Of a stretch of DNA of 64,000 bases, positions 24,286 to 36,900 are shown piece after piece. Below the pieces are notes generated by a model, which worked only from the letters and a program-made list of their open reading frames with translations, was not told the origin of the DNA and did no database searches. Numbering within the stretch: position 1 is the first letter of the stretch; every line of letters begins with the position of its first letter. This stretch comes from Desulfobaculum bizertense DSM 18034 (GTDB taxonomy: Bacteria; Desulfobacterota; Desulfovibrionia; Desulfovibrionales; Desulfovibrionaceae): positions 1 through 64,000 of the forward strand of contig NZ_FUYA01000009.1 in the NCBI RefSeq assembly GCF_900167065.1, read 5' to 3'. A program made the position numbers and the translations under genes.

Positions 24286-24846
24286 ATGGCATGGTGGACG
24301 CGCCTGTCGCAGCAGGACGATGATGCCCTGATGGCCAAGGTTGCCACAGGGAGTGAACGCGCTTTTCGGGAGATCGTGGAACGATACCAGGCGCGAATCT
24401 ATGATTACGCGCGGCGAACAGTGCATGACGGTGCCGAAGCCGCAGACATTGCGCAGGAAACATTTTTTCGGCTTTTTCGGCAGGCCGGGCGGTATCAGGG
24501 GCAGTCGTCTCTCAAAGGCTATCTGTTCTGCATTGCCCGAAACCTGTGCATTGACCACATGCGCAGAAAGCGCCCCATCCCAGTGGAGCATGTCCCAGAG
24601 CAGGCTGATGAGACAACGCCTTTTGTCGAAGTTGATGTAAGTGATCGTTTGCGTCAGCTTGAGGAGGCACTGGAAAGTTTGCCAGAGACACAGCGCACGG
24701 CCCTCTTGCTTCGCCACCGTGAAGAGCTGGGCAACGCGGAGATTGCCGAGGCAATGGAAACAACGGTGTCTGCCGTAGAATCCTTGCTAGTTCGAGGGCG
24801 CAAGGGCCTTCACAAAATATTGCCAGAAGATTTTTTAGACGTGTAA
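24286..24846 (+). CDS. ECF-family RNA polymerase sigma factor
   Basis: 186 residues from the ATG at 24286; an upstream open frame overlaps the Spy-like gene. Region 2 lies at about 20-90 (ERAFREIVERYQARIYDYA, DIAQETFFRLF), with RNLCIDHMRR at its end. Region 4 lies at about 115-170, with LPETQRTALLLRHREELGN and an HTH (AEAMETTVSAVESLLVRGRKGL). It should direct transcription of an envelope or metal-stress regulon. The two genes before it probably control its activity. The ribosome site (GAAGAAG) is weak, so translation may be coupled to the upstream gene. Confidence 0.9.
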   Translation: MAWWTRLSQQDDDALMAKVATGSERAFREIVERYQARIYDYARRTVHDGAEAADIAQETFFRLFRQAGRYQGQSSLKGYLFCIARNLCIDHMRRKRPIPVEHVPEQADETTPFVEVDVSDRLRQLEEALESLPETQRTALLLRHREELGNAEIAEAMETTVSAVESLLVRGRKGLHKILPEDFLDV

Positions 24847-24847
24847 A

Positions 24848-24921
24848 CCCCCGCCAGCGGAGCTGCTGACGGGGGCTTTTTTGTGTGAAAGTGGGGACGT
24901 GGTGACGCCCCACTTTTTTTT
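24848..24921 (+). terminator. two stacked terminators between convergent operons
   Basis: First hairpin ACCCCCG..CAGC/GCTG..CGGGGGC with a T run. The second, GTGGGGACGT/ACG-CCCCAC, is followed by eight T that overlap the adhesin stop codon. Confidence 0.85.
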
Positions 24922-27900
24922 AGTTGTTGTCGTAGTCTGTGCTGACCTGCACGTCGGCCGGATCTTCATCCTGCATTTCGGGCGAAGGTTCTGGGAGTTC
25001 CTGATCGCCAGGCTGACTGCCGGGATCATCCAGTCCATCATCGCCACCGTCGCCGTCAGAGGTGCCGGTTTCTGTGTCGCCGTCCAAAAGCTGGCCCATG
25101 TCACCAAAGGTAGCAGGATCAGACGGGTCGGCTGTGCTCATTGTCGGATCAGACTGCTCCTGTGGCTCTGTATCCGTCATGCTGCTTTCGTATGGTGCCG
25201 TGCTGCCATTTCCGCCAGAATCAGCATCGCTTTCGTCAGAAGCATCAGACATCATGCTGGCATATGGCGACGCCGCAAAGCTGAATGCGAACGGTGCAGG
25301 TGCCGGAGCTGGAGCCTGTACGTCAACAGTGACAGAGTCCGTTTGCACAAGGTCGTTTCCATCCTGAGAGACCGTAACCGTCAGGTCGAGATCAAAGCTT
25401 CCTGTGAATCCACTGGGGGGATTAATCTGGAGGCCTGAGACGTCAGCTTCGTCAACATCCCATGATCCGTCAGGTTGCAGGGTCCCAGCCGAGAGTGTTG
25501 CACCACTTGGAATGTTATCGACATTCAGGGTCAGTGTTTCATCTGGTGCCGTCGTCTGTGCCGTAATGTTCAGATCAATGGGGGTGTCCTGTTCGCCAGA
25601 GGAATCAGGAGCCACAAAGTCTGGAGCATCGGGCTGGCCTTCCACCGTGACAAAGAAGCCGCCAGTGGTCGAGCTGGAGCTTCCACCGTCATTCGAGCTG
25701 GCCTCAACAAAGAGGTTGAAGCTGCCAGAGTAGTCCTGAGGCGGAGTGATGGACAGTCCGGCCAAATCGCCGGGGTCGACCTCCCACACACCGGGGCTGC
25801 TTTCTGTGCCAGCGGAGAGCGTCGCACCAGTCGGTACACCAGAGATCACAACGTCACCGAGTGTTTCGGACGGGTCCGTGAGCGCAACCTGAATATCCAG
25901 TGCGATAGGCGTGTCTTCATCGCCAGATACGGAATTGGTGGTCAGAAGCGGGGCATCCGCACCCGGCACAACCGTAAGCTGGAATGTTGCCTGGTTGAAG
26001 TTGGTATCGAAGTCCTGTTCTGCATTGTTGTACTCAACTGTTACCGTCACGGTTCCACTGTAGTTCGTCGGAGGCGTGACCGTCAGGCCGGGCAGGTCAG
26101 CCTCGGCCAGTGTCCACAGCCCCGGAGGGAACTCGGTTCCTGCACTCAGGGTGGAACCCGGAGGCAGGTTGGTAATGACCACGGAACTCAGGGTTTCTGA
26201 ACCGTCAGTATCTTGCAGAGCAAAGCCAATATTCAGCGGTATTGCTGTGTCTTCTGAACCCGTAGCATCACTCAGAATTGGTGTAACCGGGTCGGCAACA
26301 CCCTTGACGGCGACGCTTACGGAATCGTTCGTCGTGTTGGTATCTCCACCTGTATCTGTCGTGGTGACGGCCACACTCAGGTTCATTGTGCCGGAGTAGT
26401 TCAGCGGCGGGGTGACCGTGAGTCCTGCAAGATCACCTTCTGCCAGTGTCCACGTTCCTGCGGGACCTTCCGTTCCGGCGCTCAGCGCTGAGCCTGCCGG
26501 GACGTTGCTGACAACAACGGATGTGATGGATTCTGAACCGTCGGTGTCCTGCAGGGTCGCGGAGATACTCAGCGGAATAGCGCTATCTTCGTTGCCGTTG
26601 GTATCTGTTGTGACAATGGTGACCGGATCGGCAACCCCCGCTACGGCGACGGTCACAGTGTCGTTGGTCACGTTGGTGTCACCATCAGTTTCAGTCGTGG
26701 TCACCGCGACATTCAGGTTCATGTCACCAGCGAAGTTTGTGGGCGGAGTCACTGTCAGTCCAGACAGGTCCGCTTCACTCAGAGTCCATGTTCCAGAAGG
26801 ACCTTCTGTTCCGGCACTCAGGGTTGAGCCTGCCGGGACGTTACTGATGACCACAGACGTGATGCTTTCTGAGCCGTCGGTATCTTGCAGCGCTGCTGTG
26901 ATGGTGATGGGGATTGTTGTGTCTTCATCACCACTGGTATCGGTTGTCGTTACTGTTGCCGGATCGGCAACGCCAATAATGGTCAGCGGCAAGCTGGCCG
27001 TGCTTGTGGCACTATCGTTATTTGCTGGTTCTGTGCTTGTTGCGGTGATGTCCAGCGAGAAGGTCCCACTCTGGTTCAGCGCCGGAACAAGTTCGAGACC
27101 AGTAAGCTCAGCAGGTGTGAGTGTCCATGATCCGTCAGGATTCTGAGTGCCTGCCGTCAGAGTTGCCCCCGGAGGCAGGTTGTCAATGACCACTTCGAGC
27201 ACTTCGTCGGGGTCAACAAGTGCCGCACCAACATTCAGCGGAATATTGCCGTCTTCGCTTCCTGCTGCGGCTATTGGTGTTAGGTCTGGAGCATCGGCTA
27301 CAGGATTGACCTCAATTTCGAATGGCTCGAATGCTGAGTCGGTGTCTCCATCATTTTCTGTAGAAACGAATTCCGCGACGGCATTAATGGTTCCTGAGAA
27401 GTGTGTGGGGGGCGTAATGGTCAGGCCCGGAAGGTCTGTACCTGCGACCGTCCACGTTCCAGAAGGACCTTCGATTCCAGCACTCAGGCTTGAACCAGCG
27501 GGAATGCCGGTAATGATAACACTTGCGGTTTCGGAGCCATCAGTATCCACCTCGGTGTAACTCAACGTGATGGGGATTGCGGTATCTTCATCACCAGAGG
27601 TGTTTTGCGAATCCACAATGTCTACATCTGCTACGCCTTCTACAGAAACCGTGAAGTTTCTGGACGTTGTGTTGGTATCGTTGTTGCCAACTTCGCGAGT
27701 AATAGCGTTCAGCACCATGTTAAAGTCGCCGTTCGCATTTGGGGGAGCTGTAAAGGTCAATCCTGAAAGCTCTGCTTCCGTAAAGGTCCATGAACCATCA
27801 CCATTGTTATGACCATCGGAGAAAACGGCATTGCTTGGCACGTTTGAAATGGTAATGGCAATGAGTTCAGACCCATCGGTGTCTGTAAGTGTGGCATCAA

Positions 27901-30900
27901 GAACCAGCGGAATTGCTGTGTCTTCCTGACCGTTCGCATTGTTGACGATTACCAGAGCAGGGTCGGCCAGCGGGTCAATGTTGACACTGACTGAATTACT
28001 GAATGTCGAAGTTGAGCCGTCAGACTCCTGAACGACAGTTTCAACCGTGAACGAGAAGTTGCCGTTGTCATGAGGCGGAGGGTTAAAGACGACCTGATCG
28101 AGCTGCCCAAGAGGAACTTCAAAGCGTCCGCCGCCAAGGTCCACAACACCTGTGAGCGAAGATCCGGGCGGAAGGTTGGTAATGACAACCGACGTGATGG
28201 ACTCAGAACCATCAATGTCTGTCGTGTTGACCTGAAGATCAATGTTCAGTGGTGTGTCTTCGTCGCCGTTTCTGTTTCCAAGGCTCACACGTGGTGGGTC
28301 AACAACAGGTGTAATGTTTGCTGTGACCGGATAGGTGTTGGACTGGTTCTGACCGTTGGCGCTGGTCTCAAGGACCGTTACATCAAAGGTCAGTGGGCCT
28401 GCAAAGTCCTGTGGAGGCGTAATTTGCAGGGTGTCCAAAAGAGCCGGGTTATCACCGGGGATGACCCAGGTGTTATTTAATGGATTAAAGAATCCAATGT
28501 TTGGTGTGGCTCCAGGCGGCAGGTTAGAGAGCACGATAGATTCCTGTGCTCCAAAATTGCCAAAATCAGGAGTAATATCCACATCAAACGCGTTGTCTTC
28601 AGTGCCTGTTGGCGGTGTGATGGTTGCCGTTGGCGGGTTATTGCCGCCGGGACCTCCACCAGGACCTCCGCCGCCAGGACCATCAGGTCCACCGGGAGCT
28701 CCAACGCCTGTCAGCTGAATGTTAAAGGTGTCGGTGCTTGTTGCGGTATCACCGTTGGAGTCCGTTGCAATGGCTGTCACTGTGACAGGGATAGTCCTGT
28801 TTGGGTTGTCGCGGTACACGTAGAATTCGAGATTTGCGAGTTCCGCCTCGGTGACGAGGAAGGTTCCACCGCCAAGGTTCAGCCCCGCAGAGGGGAAGAC
28901 ATCAAGATCGCCATTAAAGTCGATGTAGATGTGGAGCGTTTCGGAGCCGTCGGTGTCCGTAAGCGAAGATGAAATGTTGGCGGGAATATAGGTTCGAGTC
29001 TCGCCAGAAACATCTCCACCTGTAATGGTCGGCGGGTCGGCGTCAGGAATAATATTGACACGCAGAGGGCCTGTCGCAACAGCCGTGACTGTTCCTGCGT
29101 CTTGGATTGTTGCAGAAACAGACAAGTCAAATGTTCCACCAAAGTCCTGTGGTCCTGTGATCGTTGCGTTGGCAAAGTCTGCCGGGGTGAAGCGGAAGAC
29201 TCCAGGGCTGATTTCTGTGCCACCAGCCAAAACCGCACCCGCAGGGACATTGGTGACATCGACATAGAGCACCTGCTCAGAGCCATCGATGTCCTGAACC
29301 AGCGGATCAAGATTCAGCGAAATAGCAGTGTCTTCAGGCCCAGAGGCCGAACCATACGAGCGTGCTGCGGCAATGCCGCCACGAGTTGGTTCATCTACCA
29401 CTGGTGCGACGTTGACAGGAACAAAGTTGGTGAATGTTGCCTGCGCACCGTCGTTTTCCTGCACAACGACATCCAGAGTAACAGTGAAGACGCCTGAGAA
29501 ATCCTCAGGCGGAGTGACTTCCGCACTGTCCAGTTCTGCCTGTGTCAGGGCATATCGACCATTTCCAATAAAGGTTCCTGTATTGATCGATGCGCCTGAG
29601 GGCAGGCCTCGGATGATGTAGGTAATGGTTTCTGATCCATCCGTATCTTCTGGCGTCACAGTTACGTTGAGGGCAATGGATGTGTCCTCGTCGCCAGAGG
29701 CATTGCTGGTGACATTGGGTGCATCCGGAACGCCCTTAATGCCGATGTTTAGAGTCCGCGGCGGGGAGTATGCCTGATCGCCATCGGCCTCAACAGAAAG
29801 GGCACGAATGGTGAGCGTGACATCATCGTTTGAATGCAGTGGAGGCGTAAAGGTCAGGGTTGGAAGCGCAGCTGCCGGAATCAGCCAGACTCCGGGAGAG
29901 GTTTCTGATCCGCCACTAAAGCTTGCTCCAGCCGGAACATTGGAGAATTCAACAAAGAGTGACTCTGAGCCGTCTGTGTCCAGAAGCTCTGCCCGGACTG
30001 TCAGCGCGATGGCACTGTCCTCAAGCCCCATTGCTGAGGTGAATTTCAGCTTTGGTGTGTCAGCATCGCCAACGACATGCACATTAAAGGCATCGGTGTT
30101 GACCGCCGTGCTGCCATTTGGCTCTGTGGCTGTGGCTTCAAGCGTCATCGCAACGTCGCCGGAGAAGTTAAGCGGTGCCGTAAAGGTGATGTTGGGCAGG
30201 TCCGCAGGGTCAATGCTCCACGTACCATCGCCGTTGTCTGTACCAAGATTGAAACTCGATCCAGCCGGGACATTGAGGATTTTGAGAGTCAGAGTTTCTG
30301 ACAGGTCAATATCTGTAATAGCCGCAAGGAAGTTCATCTGGATTGGAGTGTCTTCCAAACCAGTCACATCACCAGCTGTAACGGAGGGCGTATCTGCGAC
30401 GGCTTCAAAACTTGCGTTAAAGTTGCGGCCCCGGGATGCGGTGTCTCCGTTGACGTCTTCTGAAATGGCCGTGAAGCGGAGATTGACTGTTCCGCTAAAG
30501 TCCTGACGTGGTGTAATTTCAATCGTGTTAAGTGCATTTGGAGGCACACTCCAGACGCCACCACCAAGGTCAGTTCCACCAACGATAGTGAAGCCTGTGG
30601 GGACATTACTGATTTGTGTGCTGATAATGGTTTCTGAGGGGTCCGTCACAGCCGCAAGCAGATCAAGTGGCAGGTCGGTGTCCTCGGTGCCATTTACAGA
30701 ACGTGCCCGCACTCGTGGACGGTCTGCTACTGCATCAACCGTAATGGTCAGAGTGTCAGAGTTCGTCGCAACATCGCCGTCGTTTTCAGTGGCAATAGAC
30801 GTTGCTGTGAGCTGAATGTCACCACTAAAGTTTCGCGGTGGGCGAACTCTCAGATTTGCAATGTCAGAGGCATCAACCTCCCAGACGCCGCCACCAAGAT

Positions 30901-33900
30901 TTGTGCCGACGTTCAGGGTTGCGCCGTTAGGAACATTGGAAATCTGGAAGCTCAGGGTTTCTGAACCATCCACGTCTGTCAGCATGCCGCTGACATTAAC
31001 CGGGATAAAGGTATCTTCGTTGCCTGTGGCGTCATCTGCGTTGATGGTTGGCGTATCTGCAACACCAATAATATCAACGGGCAGAGCCACAGAGTTTTGG
31101 TTTGTGCTTCCGTTTGGTTCTTCGGCAATGGCCGTTACGGTTAGCGTGAAATCAACGTTGCTGTCCGGTATTGGCGAAAGCGTCAGACCCGGCACATCCG
31201 CAGGGTCAATTTCCCAGCGACCGGGTGCCGTCTGTGTTCCCGCAGAAAGTGTTGTCCCCGCGGGAACGCCATCAATGATGATGTTGGTAATAGTTTCAGA
31301 ACCTGTGGTGTCTGTTGCCATTGCCGTGATGTCGAGCACCACGTCGGTATCTTCATTGGTCGTGGCTGGTTGGGCAGTCACATCTGGCACGTCTGCCACT
31401 GCATTGATGGTCACAGGCAGGGAACTGATGTTTGTTGCAGACGTATTGTTGGCTTGTTCTGTTGCTGTGGCAATAACCGTCAGGTTGAAGGAGCCTTTAA
31501 AGTCCAGAGGAGCATTGATGCTCAGCCCTGCAAGCTGGGCAGGCGTCAGCTCCCAGACTCCGCCGCCCTGGTCTGTGCCAGCAGACAGGGTGAAGCCATT
31601 GGGCACACCTGTGATGGTGATGCCAAGGACTTCGGAGCCATCTGTGTCAACAAGCGAGGACGTGATGCCAAGCGGGAAGGGCACATCCTCGTCACCCGTT
31701 GCTGGCGGTGTCGCCAGGTTGGGCTGGTCGGGGATAGGCACAACCGTGACCGTAAAGGGAGACGTGACTGTCGTCATGTCATTGTTTGCCGTTTCCGTGG
31801 ATGTCGCTTCCAGACCAAGGCTGATGGAACCAGAGAAGTGCAGCGGCGGTGTGATTGTGATGCTGCCCAGATCTGCCGGATCAACGGACCAGCGCCCGCC
31901 ACCAAGGTCCGTGCCCGCAGAAAGTGTTGCTCCTGCCGGGACACCCGTGATGACTGTTGCCAGAGTTTCTGAACCATCGGTATCTGTCAGCGCAGCACTT
32001 AGCGTCAGCGGAATAGCCGTGTCTTCGTTACCCGTCGTGTTTTGGACGGTGGTTGCAGGCGGGTCAGCGACAGGTCCAAAGCTTCCGGAAATGGTCGTAC
32101 TTGTGCTTGCCGTGTCTCCGTCTGTTTCTGTGCTGGTAACGGTGACGTTAAGACTGACGCTTCCTGAGAAGTTTGTTGGAGGCGTCAGGGTCAGGCCCGC
32201 GAGCTGCGATGGGGTCAAAGTATAGACTCCGCCGCCCTGGTCTGTACCAGCGGACAGGGTGAAGCCATTGGGGACTCCAGAGATTTCATAGCTCAGGCTT
32301 TCACTGCCGTCTGTGTCGACCAGCGTACCCGTGACGTTGACAGGCATGTCTGTATCTTCATCAACGTTGGTCAGCGAGGCCGTGAGGCCCGGAGTATCGG
32401 CAACACCAACGACATGTACGTTAAAGCTTGCTGATGCCGATGCGTTGTCATTGTTGGAACTTTCTGTGGCAGTCGCAACAAGCGTTAACGGAATGTCGCC
32501 AGAGAAGTGCAGGCCCGGTGTCAGGGTGACATTGCCAAGGTCTGCAACAGGAATGGCCCATTCGCCACCGCCCATGTTTGTGCCAACATTGAGTGTTGCG
32601 TCCAGCGGGACGCCTTGCAGAACCACGCCAAGCGTTTCACTACCGTCAGTGTCGACCAACGATGATGCAAGACTCAGCGGGATCGCGGTATCTTCATTAC
32701 CTGTTACGTTTGCTGCGGCAATGTCGGGTGTGTCCGCATCCGCTACAAACGTGGCGGTGAAGGGCGTTGTCGTTGTCGCAGAGTCGCCGTTTGGTTCTGT
32801 GGACGTTGCCGTAATGCTCAGGTTCAGTTGTCCGCTAAAGTGCGTCGGGGCCGTAATGGTCCCTGGGGACTGGTTGGGCGGGACTGACCAGTTGCCACCA
32901 CCAAGATCGGTACCGTTGGAAATGCTAAATCCGTTTGGCACTCCGCTAATGACGATACTGGTGATGCTTTCCGAGCCGTCAATGTCGGTTTCGGAAACAG
33001 TGTAGGACAGGCCAAGGGAAACATCCTCAATACCCTGAACATTTGAGACAACAACGCTTGGCGCATCGGCAACAGCATTGACTGTAATGGAGAAGTTGTC
33101 TGTGGCTGATGCTGTATCGCCATCATTTTCCGTCGACGTCGCTGTAGCCGTCAACACGAAGCTTCCGCTGAAGTCCTGCGGCGGAGTAATCGTTACCGTT
33201 GCCAGTTCGGCTGGCGTCAGGTTGTAGCTGCCGTCAGGCTGGAGGGTCCCTGCTGAGAGCGTGGCTCCTGTTGGAATATTAGAAATGTTATAGGTCAGGC
33301 TTTCTGAACCGTCAGTATCCACAAGTGAGCCTGAGACATTGAGCGCGATGGCCGTGTCTTCGTTTCCTGTGGAATTGCCAGCTGCGAGGTTTGGCGTATC
33401 TGCAACGCCTGTTACTGCAACCGGCAGGGTACTTGTCGCCGTTGAGGTATCACCGCCTACTTCTGTAACCGTGACTTCGACACTTAGATTGAAGTCCACA
33501 TTACTGTTGAGCGGTGGGGTAATGGTCAATCCAGAGATTTCCGCAGGCGTCAAAGTCCAGACGCCACCACCCTGATCTGTTCCTGCGGAGAGTGTTGCTC
33601 CGGCGGGGACATTGGAGATGGTGTAGCCTGTGACGGATTCACTTCCTGAGGTATCGGAAGGACTCGCCGTAATGCTCAGCGGAATAGCGTTGTCTTCCAG
33701 CCCAGAAGCCGGAGGCGTTGAGATGTTTGGCGTGTCCGCATCACCCTGAATGGTGACGTTGAGGGTGCCCGGAGTTGTCGCTGTATCGCCATTGGGTTCT
33801 GTCGAAGTCGCGGCAACATTCAGCGTAAAGCTGCCCTTGAAGTCCAGAGGCGGAGTAATTGTCAGGCCAGCAAGATCACCGGGGGCAAGTGACCAGACGC

Positions 33901-36900
33901 CACCCCCCTGATCTGTTCCGTTATTGAGCGTAAAGCCAGAAGGCACATTAGAGATAACAAGGCTCAGGGTTTCTGAACCGTCGATATCAGTAAGCGCACT
34001 GCTGATGCTCAGTGGCACGGTCATGTCTTCAGTGCCTGTGGCATCGGTTGTTTGCAGTGTTGGCGGATCGGCAACAGGAATGACCTGTACTTCAATATTC
34101 TGGGTCGAGGTTGCCGAAATACCTGTCGCAATTTCCGTTGAGGTGGCTTCAAGCTGGAGGTTGATAGTTCCAGAGAAGTCCTGCGGAGCCTGAATCTGGA
34201 GCGTTGGCAAATCTGTTGGATCGACCTGCCAGCGCCCACCACCAAGGTCTGTTCCGGCGGACAGAACCGCACCCGTGGGAACACCAGTGATGAAGGTTGC
34301 CAGTGTTTCAGATCCGTCAGTGTCTGTCAGCTGGGCACTCACGGGCACGTCAATAAAGGTGTCCTCAAAGCCCAGTGTGATTTCATCTGCACCAACATCA
34401 GGCGGGTCAGGCACACCTGTGACCGTAACAGGCAGCGGAGCAGAGGTCTGTGCCACGTCACCATCGCGTTCTGTGGCAATGGCTGTGACGGTGAGGTCAA
34501 AGTTGCCAGAGAAATGCAGTGGTGGGGTGATGGTGAGACCTGACAGTTCTGCTGGAGTCAGTGTCCAGGTTCCATCTGGGTTCAGTGTGCCAGCAGAAAG
34601 CGTTGCCCCTGCCGGGACAGCTGAAATGACAAAGCTCAGAGTTTCTGATCCGTCCACATCAAAGAGTGAACCGGAAATAGGCAGAGGAAGTTGTGAATCC
34701 TCTGAACCTGATGTTGGTAATGTATTGAGTGTTGGTGTATCGGCAACGCCTGTGACACTCACCACAAAGGGAGAGCGGTTAAAGGCGGTGTCATTATTGG
34801 ATATTTCTGTGGTGGTCGACTCCAGCGCAAGATTGATGTCACCAGAGAAGTTCAGTGGAGGGGTGATTGTCAGACTGCCAAGATCTGCCGGATCGACTTC
34901 CCAGCGCCCACCACCAAGGTCTGTGCCAGCAGAAAGCGTTGCTCCTGCGGGCACACCAGTGATGGCTGTTGCCAGAGTTTCTGAGCCATCTGTATCAACG
35001 AGCGCAGAGGAAAGGCTCAGAGGGATAGGGCTGTCTTCAAAGCCTGTGACGTTTTGTACCGAGACATTCGGTGCGTCAGCATCGGCGGCAATATCTACGA
35101 GGAAGGGGTCGGTGTTAACTGAGGTGCTTCCGTTCGGTTCCGTCGCAGTTGCTTCCAGTATCATGTTGACGGTACCAGAAAAATGCAGCGGTCCGGTGAA
35201 GGTCAGCCCCTGCAAATCTGCTGGAGTCAATGTCCATGTGCCGTTTCCATTATCTGTACCGTTATTGAACGTCGCACCCGCAGGGACTTGTAAAATGCGT
35301 AGGCTCAGGCTTTCTGAGCCGTCAATATCTGTGGTTTGGGCAAACATGTCAGCCAGAGGAACGGGAATGTCTTCTGTTGCATTAGCATCGCCAGCGTCCA
35401 CAAAGGGCAGGTCTGCAACAGCATTGACATTGACATCAAGAGTCTGGGTCCGGGTGGCGGTGTCGCCGTCCTGTTCTGTCGCGGTTGCCGCTACCGTCAG
35501 CGAGATGGTGCCGCTGAAATCTTGTGGCGGAAGGAGAGTCAGACCCGCCAGCTCTGCGGGCGTCAGCTCATAGCTTCCATCTGCCTGTACAGTGCCAGCA
35601 GAAAGAAGCGCTCCACTTGGCACTCCTGAGATGTTAATACTCAGAGTCTCAGAGCCGTCAGTGTCCACCAGCGAAGAACTAATGCTGATAGGAATTTGTG
35701 TGTCTTCATCGCCACCAGCTGCAGGAGTCGCCAGATTTGGCAAATCGGCTACGCCAGTAACGGCAACGTTGAAGTTCGCGGTAGTGCTTGCCGTGTCGTT
35801 ATTGGAGCCTTCCGTTGCCGTGGCGATAATTGTCAGGGGGATGTCGCCCGAGAAGTTTGACGGAGGCAGAATTTGCAGGGACGCAAGGTCTGCCGGGTCA
35901 ACTTGCCAGCGGCCACCACCAAGGTCGGTGCCAGCGGAAAGAATGGCCCCGGAAGGAACGTTTTCGATAACAATGGAAAGCGTTTCTGAGCCGTCCTGAT
36001 CGACGAGGTTGCTACTCAGGTTGAGTGGAATCTGGCTGTCTTCAAGGCCTGAGACATCTTGAGCTATGAGTGCCGGGCCATCCGCGACGGCGGAGACGTT
36101 GACGGTTGTCTGTTGACTTGTTTGAGCAACGTCGCCGTCCTGCTCTGTCGCGATAGCTGTGACAGTAAGATCTATAGTTCCCGAAAAATGTAGAGGGGGA
36201 GTAATTGTAAGCCCGCTTAAGTCCGTAGGCGTTAAGGTCCAGCTCCCATCTGGATTTTGGATACCAGCGGAGAGCGTGGCTCCGGCTGGAACATTTGTAA
36301 TGACAATACTCAGAGTCTCAGAGCCGTCAGTGTCCACCAGCGAAGAATTAATGCTGATAGGAATTTGTGTGTCTTCATCGCCACCAGCTGCAGGAGTCGC
36401 CAGGTTTGGCAAATCGGCTACGCCAGTAACGGCAACGTTGAAGTTCGCGGTAGTGCTTGCCGTGTCGTTATTGGAGCCTTCCGTTGCCGTGGCGATAATT
36501 GTCAGGGGGATGTCGCCTGAGAAGTTTGACGGTGGCAGAATTTGCAGGGACGCAAGGTCTGCCGGGTCAACTTGCCAGCGGCCACCACCAAGATCGGTGC
36601 CAGCGGAAAGAATGGCCCCGGAAGGAACGTTTTCGATAACAATGGAAAGCGTTTCTGAGCCGTCCTGATCGACGAGGTCGCTATTCAGGTTGAGTGGAAT
36701 CAGGTTGTCTTCAAATCCAGAAACATTTTGTACTGCGAGTGTGGGGGCATCCGCGACCGCTGTGAATGTCGCTGTGATCGGCGTTGAAATAGACGTACTG
36801 TCGCCGTCATTTTCTGTTGCCGTTGCCGTAACGGTCAGGGTGACATCGCCAGAAAAGTGCAGGGGCGGGTTCAGCTCAAGTCCTGCCAGTTGCGCAGGTG

